A model generated the notes under the pieces. That model saw nothing but the letters and a program-made list of their open reading frames with translations, searched no databases and was not told where the DNA came from. Below are positions 52,276 to 62,290 of a stretch of DNA of 64,000 nt, in pieces. Source of the stretch: Sphingobacterium sp. UBA4616 (GTDB taxonomy: Bacteria > Bacteroidota > Bacteroidia > Sphingobacteriales > Sphingobacteriaceae); contig DGIS01000018.1 of the NCBI GenBank assembly GCA_002386525.1, positions 3,887 to 67,886 of the forward strand. Direction: 5' to 3'. The position numbers and the translations under genes were made by a program. The first letter of the stretch is position 1; each line of letters begins with the position of its first letter.

Positions 52276-55200
52276 ATGAAAAAAAAACAGGTGGGACAAA
52301 ATCTCTCCTCTAGACAATTATTGTCACCTAAAATTAGGTATAATATGAAGATAGGATCCCTTGCCATTACAGGAGTTTTACTTTCTGTCAGTGCACTCGC
52401 GTTTCCCCAGCGAATAACGCTCAAAATGAAAAATGTACCCTTGAAGCATTTTCTGCAATCTGTTCAAAAACAGACTGATATTGCGCTGCTTTACCCTGAA
52501 AATTTATTGGCCGACAAACGGATAAACGTCGATATTGACAAAGAGGAGCTGGTGCCAGCGCTAAGGCAGGTGCTCCGGAAATTTAATTTGACGATTGCAC
52601 AGGGGGCTGGGCAAATCACTGTAATACCCGACCTGACTGCCCGCAGTCAGCCAATTAGCAGACCGGTTGTTTTCCAGGAAAAAGTAACGGTCAAAGGGCG
52701 CATTTTTAATACGGCTGAACCTCCTGTTCCTCTTTCGGGGGTTACGGTTGCTGAAAAGGGCGGGATGGCCACGTCGGTTTCGGACGATGAAGGCTATTAT
52801 TCGATCACGATAGCTAAAGGGAGCAGGTTGTCGTTTTCGGCAGTTGGCTTCTTGACCAAAGAGGTGCTGGTGAATAAGACCGAAGCGAACCTTACGGTAT
52901 CGCTTAAGGAAAATGTCTCGGATCTGGATGAGGTGGTGGTCGTGGGGATGACGGAAATGCAGCGAAAACATATAGCCAGTTCTGTCGCCTCATTGGATAT
53001 TAAATCCAATATCGAAGGAAAACCTATTACCAATCTTTCGCAGTCGCTGCAGGGCGGTGTTACAGGACTTACCGTTCAGCAAGGCTCAGGCCTGCCGGGG
53101 GGTGATGCGGCCAGTATTAAAATACGGGGTATTTCGACGTTAAATAATTCGGACCCGCTGGTGCTTGTCGACGGCGTACCCATGGATATGAATCATATCG
53201 ATCCGGTAACGGTGGAGAGTGTAACCATATTAAAAGATGCGGCTGCAGCAGCTATATATGGTGCCAGGGCGGCGAACGGTGTTATTTTGGTGACGACCAA
53301 ACGCGGGAAAGCGGGGCAGATCAATGTGCTCTACGATGGTTACTACGGTCAGCAATCGCCGACAATCCTCCCTGAATTTGTGGACGCGCCTACTTACATG
53401 CGTATGTATAACTATGCGCAGGTGGCCTCCGGAGGGCAAATATTGTATACGGATGAGCAGATTAGCAAAACCGAATCTGGGGAAGATCCCATCAATTATC
53501 CGAATACCAATTGGACGGATATTGTTATCGATGATTATAGTCCGCTAACCTCCCATTCTTTAGCTGTGAGCGGTGGAAATGATGTGGCGCGATTTGCGGT
53601 AACGGGCAATTACATGTATCAGAAAGGGATGTTGCCGCTCAACAAGATGGATCGCTTTAATATCCGTGCGAATACCTCCGTATCGCTTTCGAAGCGGTTT
53701 TTGATTAATCTGGATGTTTTGGGTATCAGACGGAATACCTTGTACCCAAACCGAACCATCGATAATGGAGGCAGCAGAATCTTGGACGACCTTTATCGGC
53801 TGCCGCCGACGGTACTGCCCAAATATCCACAAGAGGAGGGATGGCCAACCATCTATGGTCGGTATGCGGATATTGTCAACCCACTGGCTTATGAAGAGGT
53901 TGGCGGTACCATTGGGTATCAATATGATCAGGCAACAATCAATCTACAGCCAAAATGGTCTATTACTGACAATTTAAACTTGCGGGGGCAGTTTAGCTAT
54001 AGGCTCAACAGTGATGTTTATAAGCAAAACCGGGATAATTTCTATTTCTTCGATTATTATACCAAACAGTTGGTACAGACCTGGGCGGTACAGCGGAATG
54101 CATATTCGGAGACCAGAAATACCTATTATTATTTGAGCGGCGCGCTGGATTACAACAAGACGTTCAAAAAGCATAATCTCTTTGCCATGGGTGGATTTTC
54201 TGTTGAAAAATTTAATGAGGGTTATTGGAAAGAATCGTCGTTGGTGTCGAGCTATGCGAAAGCAAATTATTCGTACGACAACCGCTATCTTGCCGAACTA
54301 TCCTTTCGTGCAGATGGTTCTTCCAAATTTGGCCCTGGAAAGAAATATGGTTATTTCCCGTCCATCGCATTGGGATGGAACCTACATAATGAAGCCTTTT
54401 TTCATGTGGATGCGATCAGTAATCTGAAGCTGAGGGCTTCGTATGGACAGCTGGGCAATGAGAATATTGGTTTATATCTGTACCAAAATCTTATCAATGC
54501 GACCAATGGAACAGAGTCTGTATGGGGTAATCCAAACATTACCTGGGAAAAGGTGAATATCCTGGATGTGGGCTTGGATCTGTCGGTTTTCAAAAATAAG
54601 CTTTCTTTGACCTTTGATTATTACGACAAAAAAACGAAGGATGTGCTTCTGAAACCTACTGTGGCACCCTCCGGCGCTATTGGTTCGGCTCCTTTGAATG
54701 CAGGTAAGGTGAGCAATACCGGAATGGAACTGTCGCTGAATTATAACGATAAGCTCGGCGATGACTTTAGTTTTTCGATAAGACCGGGCATCTCTTACAA
54801 TAAGAATAAGATTACTGAACTATTGGGTGGTCCGTACTATTCGGGTATCTCGACGAATGAGGTGGGGTATGCTATAAAGAGTCATTATGGTTATGTAACG
54901 GATGGTATTTTGCAGTATGCTGATTTTGCTGCTGATAAAAAAACAGCATTGGTTCCGGCGCTCGCAGGCGAAGGCCCGGGCGATATCAAGTATGTTGACC
55001 TTAATGGCGACGGTATGATTGACGAGAGCGACCAAAAAGTGATCGGTGACCCTACGCCGAGGATCAATTATTTTAGTAATGTAAGTTTCAGTTACAAGAA
55101 CTTCGATTTTGAGTTTTTGTTGCAGGGGGCAGGTAACCACGATTATTCGGCAAATCTCGGGGGTAAATCTGCCGGTTACTTATGGCATCCGCTGAATTTG

Positions 55201-55551
55201 AGTGCCTCGGGTGGTATCCCGACAACCTATCGGGCGGCGAATACCTGGCGCGAAAATAACCAGGATGCCATCTATCCTCGTTTGCTGGCAAATCCGGCAA
55301 ATAACGTGCTGCGCAGTGACTTTTGGTTGTTTAATGCGAAGTACCTCCGTGTCAAATTTATTCAGGCTGGGTACCGATTGAATAGTGCCTACCTCAATAA
55401 ATACGGAATTAAAAATGCGCGCTTTTACATCAATACGCAAAATCCTTTTCTCTTTACCAAATTGAAAATGGCTGATCCGGAGTCGCAAGGGGGATCGTGG
55501 ACCTATGGTATGATGCGTATATTTTCTGTTGGGTTAACGGCTAATTTCTAA
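52276..55551 (+). CDS. SusC/RagA TonB-dependent transporter with STN signalling domain
   Basis: The protein (1091 aa) has a signal segment (SLAITGVLLSVSALAFPQ) and an STN domain (residues about 45-120; ITLKMKNVPLKHFLQSVQKQ). A regulatory-like beta domain (VKGRIFNTAEPPVPLSGVTV), a plug (VLVDGVPMDMNHIDPVTVES, IYGARAANGVILVTTKRG) and a barrel ending FSVGLTANF follow. A DxNGDG-type sequence (YVDLNGDGMIDESDQ) near residue 910 is typical of SusC loops. The STN domain links it to the FecR/ECF pair just upstream. Confidence 0.95.
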   Translation: MKKKQVGQNLSSRQLLSPKIRYNMKIGSLAITGVLLSVSALAFPQRITLKMKNVPLKHFLQSVQKQTDIALLYPENLLADKRINVDIDKEELVPALRQVLRKFNLTIAQGAGQITVIPDLTARSQPISRPVVFQEKVTVKGRIFNTAEPPVPLSGVTVAEKGGMATSVSDDEGYYSITIAKGSRLSFSAVGFLTKEVLVNKTEANLTVSLKENVSDLDEVVVVGMTEMQRKHIASSVASLDIKSNIEGKPITNLSQSLQGGVTGLTVQQGSGLPGGDAASIKIRGISTLNNSDPLVLVDGVPMDMNHIDPVTVESVTILKDAAAAAIYGARAANGVILVTTKRGKAGQINVLYDGYYGQQSPTILPEFVDAPTYMRMYNYAQVASGGQILYTDEQISKTESGEDPINYPNTNWTDIVIDDYSPLTSHSLAVSGGNDVARFAVTGNYMYQKGMLPLNKMDRFNIRANTSVSLSKRFLINLDVLGIRRNTLYPNRTIDNGGSRILDDLYRLPPTVLPKYPQEEGWPTIYGRYADIVNPLAYEEVGGTIGYQYDQATINLQPKWSITDNLNLRGQFSYRLNSDVYKQNRDNFYFFDYYTKQLVQTWAVQRNAYSETRNTYYYLSGALDYNKTFKKHNLFAMGGFSVEKFNEGYWKESSLVSSYAKANYSYDNRYLAELSFRADGSSKFGPGKKYGYFPSIALGWNLHNEAFFHVDAISNLKLRASYGQLGNENIGLYLYQNLINATNGTESVWGNPNITWEKVNILDVGLDLSVFKNKLSLTFDYYDKKTKDVLLKPTVAPSGAIGSAPLNAGKVSNTGMELSLNYNDKLGDDFSFSIRPGISYNKNKITELLGGPYYSGISTNEVGYAIKSHYGYVTDGILQYADFAADKKTALVPALAGEGPGDIKYVDLNGDGMIDESDQKVIGDPTPRINYFSNVSFSYKNFDFEFLLQGAGNHDYSANLGGKSAGYLWHPLNLSASGGIPTTYRAANTWRENNQDAIYPRLLANPANNVLRSDFWLFNAKYLRVKFIQAGYRLNSAYLNKYGIKNARFYINTQNPFLFTKLKMADPESQGGSWTYGMMRIFSVGLTANF

Positions 55552-55556
55552 TAAAC

Positions 55557-57152
55557 ATGAATACAAAAAAAAATAAGATAAAATTACTGAGCCTACTTGT
55601 GGTGGTCTTGTCAACTAGCTCATGTGAAAAATTCCTGACGATCGACAGTCCGGACGGTGTATCGGACGAGCAGTGGTGGAATACAGAAACAGATGGGTAT
55701 AATGCCTTGGGAACTGTTTATGCGGGAATACCGGGGGGCAGTTCTGGGCGGAACATCATGTATTATGCTGGACTTACGGACGAAGCCGTGCAGCGCGGTG
55801 ACTTTAAGGGTGATTACGACGGTTTCACGCGAGGTTTGGCCTCTAGCCGCTGGGGGGTGTCGAATAGCTTATGGGCAGATGATTATACATGTATCCGTCG
55901 GGCCAACAGGTTTTTGGAAAACATAGACGGGGCTTATATTGATGCCGAACTGAAAGAAAGGATGAAGCTGGAGGCTAGGGCATTGAGAGCGTATTATCAC
56001 ATGGAATTGATGTTGGTGTTTGGTGATATCCCCTTATTGACCCAGTCTTTGACGCCGACGGAAAATCAATCTTTTCAAACCGCTCAAAAAGAGGTATATG
56101 ATTTTATTGTAGCCGAATTGAAGGACTGTGCTGCCAAGCTGCCGGCAAGTTATGTGAATGCTGATCGGTGGCGGATGACAAGCGGTGTTTGTCTGTCGCT
56201 GCTGTCGCGACTGGGATTGTACTATAAAGATTTTGAACTTGCGAAGGCTTCGGCAAAGCAGGTGATCGACTCCAAAGTATATAAACTCTGGATCAGTACG
56301 GCAAATAAAAATGACAGTTATTCGGAGCTCTTTAGCTACGCGGGTGAACTGAATGATGAACGGATATTTTTTAAAGAAAATGGCTGCGCGAATGCCTGGA
56401 CATCTTTTGCTCCTTTTGGTATCGGGGGCGAAACTTATCTGTCGCCCACCAATACGGTAGTCAATAATTTTGAAACCAAACAGGGCAAGACCATCCAGGA
56501 GCTTGGACGTGACTCGGTGCTGATCTATCAGCGTAATCCAAATTATAAAAACAACAGGGATCCACGGTTGGCAGCGTCGGTTTTTTCACCGAACGATAAA
56601 TTTCAGAACCAATATACCCTTGATCCTTTTTATAATCCGACAGATAAAATCGGTGAAACGAAGTCTACTGCCACAGGGTATTGGATAAAGAAATATATTG
56701 ATGCCAGAGATCGTCAGGCTAAGAGCGGAAGTCTGGATTTTATGATCATACGCTATGCTGAAATATTGCTCAACTATGCGGAGGCAATGATAGAGACGGG
56801 GCAGTGGAGCAATGCTGAAACGCTTGCTGCGATCAATGAAGTGCGGGCAAGGGCAGCGATGCCTGCGGTTAACAGTGGGATATACGGCACGCAGGCAAAA
56901 ATGCGCGAGCTCATCCGTCGGGAGCGGCAGGCGGAACTTGCTTTTGAAGGAGGCCGTTATTTCGATATCCGCCGTTGGGGGATCGATGAAGCTGTAATGA
57001 ACAGTGAGGTCTTTGGGGCAACAAACCCTAAAACAGGAGAACTTGTGCGGGTACAGAGCCGGACGTACAAAAGAAATCGCGAGGGCCTGTGGCCTATTCC
57101 AGAGGCTGAGATCATTGCAAATCGCAATATGGTGCAAAATCCAAATTATTAA
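55557..57152 (+). CDS. SusD/RagB-family outer-membrane lipoprotein
   Basis: The protein (531 aa) is a lipoprotein (VVLSTSSCEKFLTIDSPDG) with ARALRAYYHMELMLVFGDIP near 140-160, MIIRYAEILLNYAEAMIETG near 395-415 and ERQAELAFEGGRYFDIRRWG near 460-480, ending NRNMVQNPNY. It is 5 bp after the SusC gene, forming the usual lid/transporter pair. It is followed after 3 bp by the phosphodiesterase-fold genes, so all are one operon. The ligand is probably related to the substrate of those proteins. Confidence 0.93.
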   Translation: MNTKKNKIKLLSLLVVVLSTSSCEKFLTIDSPDGVSDEQWWNTETDGYNALGTVYAGIPGGSSGRNIMYYAGLTDEAVQRGDFKGDYDGFTRGLASSRWGVSNSLWADDYTCIRRANRFLENIDGAYIDAELKERMKLEARALRAYYHMELMLVFGDIPLLTQSLTPTENQSFQTAQKEVYDFIVAELKDCAAKLPASYVNADRWRMTSGVCLSLLSRLGLYYKDFELAKASAKQVIDSKVYKLWISTANKNDSYSELFSYAGELNDERIFFKENGCANAWTSFAPFGIGGETYLSPTNTVVNNFETKQGKTIQELGRDSVLIYQRNPNYKNNRDPRLAASVFSPNDKFQNQYTLDPFYNPTDKIGETKSTATGYWIKKYIDARDRQAKSGSLDFMIIRYAEILLNYAEAMIETGQWSNAETLAAINEVRARAAMPAVNSGIYGTQAKMRELIRRERQAELAFEGGRYFDIRRWGIDEAVMNSEVFGATNPKTGELVRVQSRTYKRNREGLWPIPEAEIIANRNMVQNPNY

Positions 57153-57155
57153 TAT

Positions 57156-58040
57156 TTGATACTGATGAAAAAGAAAATAAAGATCGTTTTGTTGGGCTTG
57201 CTCCTACTGCAGGCTATCGTGGGTTTGCAGGGATGCCGCAAGACTTATAGTCCGGGTGATTGGAATTTGCTGCCAGCGAAAGAGCCGGAGCAACCTCAGG
57301 AACCGGATGATACGCCAGCTAAAAATGTGAAAGTGATGTCACTGAATATGAACGTGGGTACAACTGTTGCTAACTTTGATGCTATGTTGGATCTGATTAA
57401 AGAATATGATCCTGACCTATTGTTTTTGCGGCAGGTGGATAGTGCGACGACCCGGGCGGGGAAGGTAGATCGTCCGGCTGCCATTGCTAAGGCATTGGGT
57501 ATGGTATCCTATTTCAAGAAAAATATAGATTACCAGACGGGGGGATTTGGGAATGCCGTGTTGTCCAAATTTCCGGTGAAGGAGAAATATAGCCAATTGT
57601 TGAGTCGTGAGGAGGGGAGTACGGCCGAGCTTCGGAGTATGGTGATGATTAAAGTGGAGGTGCAGGAAGGGCATGCACTGTATTTTGCGGGCACTGAGCT
57701 GGATCCATCGGTTGCCAATAACCGAGCGCTTCAAGTCGTTGACTTGCTCAATGCGACGGAGAAATTGATGCAACCCGTGATTTTGGTCGGTAATCTCAAT
57801 GAACAGGAGTCGGGCAATGGTCCTGTACTATCTTATCTTAAGGGCAGCTTTACCTTTGCGTGTTTAGGTACTGGGTGCCCCTGGAATGCACCAAAAGATA
57901 AACCCACAGGTGTATTTGACTATATCACCTTTAAGAATACGGACGATAAGCTCCAACTCAGTAAATATGGCCCTTTTTCTAAATCGGCCAATAACTTTCT
58001 GCCGATGACTGCTGAGTTCAAATTAAAACTTCCTAAATAA
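57156..58040 (+). CDS. Endonuclease/exonuclease/phosphatase-fold lipoprotein, predicted inactive
   Basis: The protein (294 aa) is a lipoprotein (IVGLQGCRKTY); a start at 57165 is also possible. It aligns along its length with its downstream neighbour but has lost the family's catalytic residues. The metal-binding Glu is Gln93 (FLRQVD), the STH His is Glu181 (GTELD), the GDxN Asp is Asn213 (VGNLNE), and the SDH pair is Asn280-Phe281 (NNFLPM). Asn64 and Asn215 remain. It is therefore likely a surface-exposed binding protein derived from a phosphodiesterase. It lies 3 bp after the SusD gene and 8 bp before the active copy. Confidence 0.85.
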   Translation: MILMKKKIKIVLLGLLLLQAIVGLQGCRKTYSPGDWNLLPAKEPEQPQEPDDTPAKNVKVMSLNMNVGTTVANFDAMLDLIKEYDPDLLFLRQVDSATTRAGKVDRPAAIAKALGMVSYFKKNIDYQTGGFGNAVLSKFPVKEKYSQLLSREEGSTAELRSMVMIKVEVQEGHALYFAGTELDPSVANNRALQVVDLLNATEKLMQPVILVGNLNEQESGNGPVLSYLKGSFTFACLGTGCPWNAPKDKPTGVFDYITFKNTDDKLQLSKYGPFSKSANNFLPMTAEFKLKLPK

Positions 58041-58048
58041 ATTATACC

Positions 58049-58849
58049 ATGAAAAAAATAATCCTTGGGGCTATGGCCCTGTTAAATTTAATGAGCTGCA
58101 GTGGGGATGAGAAAATAGATCTTACGCCCCCTGCAAAGAAAAAGTTGGTCACCATGACGTACAATATTCACCATGGGGCACCTGAAAATTCGGAGGTGGT
58201 CAATCTGGCTAATATTGCTGCGGTGATAAAAAGCAGTGGAGCGGAAGTTGTTGCACTTCAGGAAGTGGATGTCAATGTGGCACGTTCGGGTAAAGTGAAT
58301 CAGGCTGCGGAGCTGGCAAAGCTACTGGGAATGGAATATCATTTTTCGAAGTCCATTGATTATAATGGTGGTGAATATGGTGTGGCTATTTTAAGTAAGT
58401 ATCCAATGACCAACAAGCGGCGGGAGTTGCTGCCCATGCCGACAGCGGGCGAACAACGCAGTATTGCTGTGGCCACGGTGACTCTTCCCGATGGTAAAAG
58501 CATTGAATTTGCATCGACGCATCTGGATCTGAATGTGCCTAATAGGACCGCACAGGCTGAATTTTTGAACCAGCTGAGCACTTCGTTAAACAAGGCGCTT
58601 TTTGTAGGGGGAGACTATAATGCAATACCGTCGAGCAGCGAAATGCTCAAACTTAAAGAGCGGTTTACTTTTTCTTGTATGAGCAGCTGTCCGCTTTCAT
58701 TCCCGGTTAAGACACCGACGAAAGCCATTGATTTTGTTTTATTTAATGCTCAGGCCGCCAGTAGCTATACCTTGGTTTCATCCGTTGCGCTGACCGGTCA
58801 ATATGCATCAGATCATTTGCCTGTATCGGTTGTATTTCAATACGATTAA
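58049..58849 (+). CDS. Endonuclease/exonuclease/phosphatase-family lipoprotein, predicted active
   Basis: The protein (266 aa) is a lipoprotein (LLNLMSCSGDEK) with an intact EEP active site: Asn39 (TYNIHHG), Glu72 (LQEVD), His158 (STHLD), Asp189 and Asn191 (GGDYNA), and Asp255-His256 (SDHLPVS). The family hydrolyses phosphodiesters or phosphomonoesters in DNA, inositol phosphates, sphingomyelin or related lipids; the substrate here is unknown. It ends the ECF-FecR-SusCD operon, suggesting that a phosphorylated nutrient is cleaved at the outer membrane before uptake. A strong terminator lies at 58977-59006. Confidence 0.9.
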   Translation: MKKIILGAMALLNLMSCSGDEKIDLTPPAKKKLVTMTYNIHHGAPENSEVVNLANIAAVIKSSGAEVVALQEVDVNVARSGKVNQAAELAKLLGMEYHFSKSIDYNGGEYGVAILSKYPMTNKRRELLPMPTAGEQRSIAVATVTLPDGKSIEFASTHLDLNVPNRTAQAEFLNQLSTSLNKALFVGGDYNAIPSSSEMLKLKERFTFSCMSSCPLSFPVKTPTKAIDFVLFNAQAASSYTLVSSVALTGQYASDHLPVSVVFQYD

Positions 58850-58976
58850 GAAACAGCCAAGAGCGCTGGATAACAAGAAAGATGTGGCGTCAGTAATGAG
58901 CAAGATTAGGCCTTGATAAAGAGAAGATTGAGACGTTGCTCATGAGGAATTGGCGGCCTAGTAAAAAGGGTGCAGT

Positions 58977-59006
58977 AAGGGAGTCTTGTATTGGACTCCC
59001 TTTTTT
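58977..59006 (+). terminator. Intrinsic terminator after the phosphodiesterase-fold genes
   Basis: AAGGGAGTC (58977-58985) pairs with GACTCCCTT (58994-59002) and is followed by a T6 run. It lies 128 bp past the stop codon and separates this operon from the next SusCD pair. The 58850-58976 stretch before it shows no supported gene. Confidence 0.92.
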
Positions 59007-59203
59007 ATGTACTGATGTAGACTGCTTTTTTCTATAAAATTTTTCATGCAAAACCGATTTTGCCAAACGAAATGGATTTGAGATTTGTTTAATTCATTGT
59101 TGTAAACCTGCAAAACAGGCGGCGCAGATGTGCCAGAGTTATTCCAACGAACTATTTATATATAATGCTAACTATTAAACAAGATGCGATTTTGGCTAAA
59201 AGC

Positions 59204-59215
59204 TAAAACGTTTTA
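59204..59215. promoter_or_regulatory. Palindrome TAAAACGTTTTA upstream of SusC, LacI-operator-like
   Basis: A perfect 12-bp palindrome with a central CG lies 19 bp before the SusC start. AAACGTTT-type palindromes are typical LacI-family operators. No LacI-family gene is in the window, so the regulator would be encoded elsewhere. The rest of 59007-59234 shows only AT-rich promoter-like DNA. Confidence 0.45.
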
Positions 59216-59234
59216 AAACCAACAATTATTAGAC

Positions 59235-62200
59235 ATGAGCAATGTTGATTTAAAGACAATGGTGCGCTTGACTGGGAAATCCAGGTTGTTTTTCTCACTG
59301 ATTGTGCTGGCCGGTACGATCACTCACGCACAATCAGCTCCGAGAGCCATTTTGGAGAGCAGTTTCCTGAAGGAGACACAAACTAACCAACAACAATTAA
59401 CAGGTAAAGTGCTGGACAGCAATGGGAAGCCAATTGCAGGTGTGACTATCACCGTCAAAGGAACTGCTAAAAGTACACAGTCTGACGCATCGGGAAATTT
59501 CACGCTGGATGCGAAGGCGGGGCAAGTACTGGTGGCGACTTCCATCGGCTACAAAACCAAAGAAGCCTTTGTGGAGGACAGCAGTGTTTCGATTCAACTG
59601 GAGGCTGATCAGAGTCAATTGGATGAAGTGGTCGTTGTCGGATACGGTACACAAAGGCTAAAGGAGGTCACTTCCTCCGTTGCGCATGTGAGCGCAGACC
59701 AATTTCGTCAAAGTGGTGCGCGAAATCCCTTAGATCTTATACAGGGTAAAGTGGCGGGTTTACAGGTGTCCAGAAGCGGTTCTAACCCAAATTCAGGTGT
59801 AGCGACGCAATTGCGCGGAGCAATTTCTGTGACCGGAAGTGCAAGTCCTTTATTTGTAATTGATGGAATACCTGGCGGAAATCCGGATCTGCTCCAACAG
59901 GATGATATCGAGTCTGTGGATGTTTTGAAAGATGGTTCGGGCGCGGCGATCTATGGTACCAGTGCCAACGCAGGTGTCATATTGATTACGACCAAGCGAG
60001 GAAAGCCGGGAAAATCGGTATTTAACTATTCCAATTATTTTCGAAAGGAATTTTTGTATAATAGACCCGATTTTTTGACTCCACAGGAATTCAGGGATAA
60101 GATTGCATCGGGCGAATTAAAGCAGCCGGATTTTGGCCACTCAACTGACTTTTTTGAAGATTTGATCAACAAGGATAATTTTTCACAAAATCACAATCTA
60201 TCCCTTTCTGGTGGCAATGAATCGACCACATATCGTGGTAGTGTAAATTTCAGAAATCTGGAAGGTATCGCCAAGGAAAATTCGCGGAAGGAATATACGG
60301 TGCGCGCCAGTATTAATCAGAAAGGTTTGAACGACCGATTGAATGTGTTGATGAACATCGCGACGAATACCAACAATGCGAATCTGCTGGGCGGGGGGGG
60401 CTGGGAGAGTGAGGCGACTAAAAATCCCACCTTGTCAAATTTTAATGACGATGGATCGTATCGTTACGACCGCACAAGCACAAATGAATTTGCACGCTTA
60501 TTTACGGAAACCAGTTACCGGAAGCAACAAACATCGTCGCTGGATGGAAAGGCGGATCTTACCATCATTGAGGGACTAAAAGCCAGCGTGTTTGGATCGG
60601 TGCAACGCAACTCGTATATCGATGGTTCGTATCGGGCATTGAACAGTGAAGCGTCTATGGAAGATGAGGATTATCCGGGTGGAGGCTATGCTTCGAAATC
60701 GAACTTGCTGAATGAGCGGTATGCGTTTGAGCCCACGCTCCAATATAACACAACCCTTGCTGAGAAGCATAGCATAACAGCATTAGCTGGCTATAGTTAT
60801 CGTTATGAGAAAGATGAGGGGCAGAGTGCAGATAATAGGGGTTTTATAAATGATCGTTTTCATGAGGATAACCTTTCGGAAGGGCAAGCATTACGCGATG
60901 GTCGTGCTAATATGGACAGCTACAAGAATGACAATACGTTGATTGCTTTTTTTGGAAGGGTAAATTATACGTATTCCGATAAGTATATGGCTCAGTTTAT
61001 CCTTAGACGAGAAGGTTCTTCTAAATTTGGTGCAAACAATAAGTGGGGCAGTTTTCCTGCCGTATCGATAGGATGGAATATCAGCAATGAAGACTTTATG
61101 CAGGATGTTGATTTTATCAACAATTTGAAACTTCGTGCGGGTTATGGAGAAACGGGAAATACAGGGTTTTCCAACAACGCTTCCCGATTGACATTAGGGG
61201 GCGGCGGAAAGTACCTATACCCCGACGGAGCCTACCGGGAAACTTACGGTCCTGATCGTAACCCCAACCCTAACTTGCGTTGGGAGACAAAAAAGGAGAC
61301 GAATATCGGTGTCGATTTCACGCTATTCAGCAACAAACTTTCGGGTTCGATTGATGTTTTTCAGCGTAAAACCGTTGACCTGTTGGATACGTACACTACA
61401 CCTCAACCTCCTTACATACGAAATAATATCTATTCTAATGTGGGTACGCTTTCTTCCAAAGGTATCGAATTGGCGCTAAGTTATCGCGCTATTGAACGTG
61501 ACAATTTCAAATGGAATATGGACTTTACAGCGAGTACGTTGAAGAATGTAATGGATAGTTACTCGAATGATATTTTTACGGTTAAGTATAAGGAGTTTGG
61601 GGACATCGGCGGAGCGGGTGCCCTCGGCAACGCATTTACCACCTATGAAGGACATCGCATCGGGGAGTTTTTCGGTAAACGATTTGCCGGATTTGATGCG
61701 GATGGGAAATGGCTGTTTTATAACCGAAATGGTGAGGCGGTAAGAAATGATCAGATCAATAATTCGCGGGATGATCTCAACGCTTCGGATTTATCGGTGA
61801 TCGGAAATGCTGTACCCAAATATTATCTTTCGTGGACAAATAACTTTTCGTATAAAAACTTTGACATCAGGGTGTTTATGCGTGGGAAATTTGATTATGA
61901 CATCTTAAATACGACTGCGCTTTCGTATGGTAATAAAGTGTGGTCGGGCAACCTGTTGAGAGATGCTTTCACCAAATACAAAGATATCAACGATACCTAT
62001 ATGTATTCGGACTACTACCTCGAAAGTGGAAGTCACTTAAAAATTGACGAAGTCACGTTGGGGTATCGATTTAAATTAAAAAATGACAGCTGGGTAAACA
62101 ACCTGCGTGCTTACATGACTGTACAAAACCTGGCGACGATAACCGGTTACTCGGGCAACGACCCAGATTTTGTATTGGATACGGGTTTGGGGAATGAAGT

Positions 62201-62285
62201 GAATGGGCAGCGCTTGGGGATTGACAGCCGCGGTCCTTATCCGAATACGCGGTCGCTTTTGTTTGGTGTAAATTTTAGTTTCTAA
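59235..62285 (+). CDS. SusC/RagA-family TonB-dependent transporter
   Basis: The protein (1016 aa) has a signal segment (LFFSLIVLAGTITHAQ) and a regulatory-like domain (LTGKVLDSNGKPIAGVTITV, residues about 55-130). A TonB-box-like segment (LDEVVVVGYGT), a plug (LFVIDGIPGGNPDLLQQDD, IYGTSANAGVILITTKRG) and a barrel ending FGVNFSF follow. There is no STN domain. It is similar throughout to the SusC at 30882-33860, including the NLKLRAGYGETGN block. A G8 run (60393-60400) encodes a Gly-rich stretch. The SusD gene follows after 5 bp. Confidence 0.95.
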   Translation: MSNVDLKTMVRLTGKSRLFFSLIVLAGTITHAQSAPRAILESSFLKETQTNQQQLTGKVLDSNGKPIAGVTITVKGTAKSTQSDASGNFTLDAKAGQVLVATSIGYKTKEAFVEDSSVSIQLEADQSQLDEVVVVGYGTQRLKEVTSSVAHVSADQFRQSGARNPLDLIQGKVAGLQVSRSGSNPNSGVATQLRGAISVTGSASPLFVIDGIPGGNPDLLQQDDIESVDVLKDGSGAAIYGTSANAGVILITTKRGKPGKSVFNYSNYFRKEFLYNRPDFLTPQEFRDKIASGELKQPDFGHSTDFFEDLINKDNFSQNHNLSLSGGNESTTYRGSVNFRNLEGIAKENSRKEYTVRASINQKGLNDRLNVLMNIATNTNNANLLGGGGWESEATKNPTLSNFNDDGSYRYDRTSTNEFARLFTETSYRKQQTSSLDGKADLTIIEGLKASVFGSVQRNSYIDGSYRALNSEASMEDEDYPGGGYASKSNLLNERYAFEPTLQYNTTLAEKHSITALAGYSYRYEKDEGQSADNRGFINDRFHEDNLSEGQALRDGRANMDSYKNDNTLIAFFGRVNYTYSDKYMAQFILRREGSSKFGANNKWGSFPAVSIGWNISNEDFMQDVDFINNLKLRAGYGETGNTGFSNNASRLTLGGGGKYLYPDGAYRETYGPDRNPNPNLRWETKKETNIGVDFTLFSNKLSGSIDVFQRKTVDLLDTYTTPQPPYIRNNIYSNVGTLSSKGIELALSYRAIERDNFKWNMDFTASTLKNVMDSYSNDIFTVKYKEFGDIGGAGALGNAFTTYEGHRIGEFFGKRFAGFDADGKWLFYNRNGEAVRNDQINNSRDDLNASDLSVIGNAVPKYYLSWTNNFSYKNFDIRVFMRGKFDYDILNTTALSYGNKVWSGNLLRDAFTKYKDINDTYMYSDYYLESGSHLKIDEVTLGYRFKLKNDSWVNNLRAYMTVQNLATITGYSGNDPDFVLDTGLGNEVNGQRLGIDSRGPYPNTRSLLFGVNFSF

Positions 62286-62290
62286 TTCCT

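Noticed and set aside
52276..52290. A9 run at the start of a SusC gene as a slippage site
   Set aside because: Poly-Lys starts with A runs are common in signal peptides of AT-rich genomes and give no specific signal.
60393..60400. G8 run in the SusC gene as a phase-variation tract
   Set aside because: At eight bases within a Gly-rich stretch of a GC-richer gene it is a weaker candidate than the G10 tract; only noted in the gene entry.
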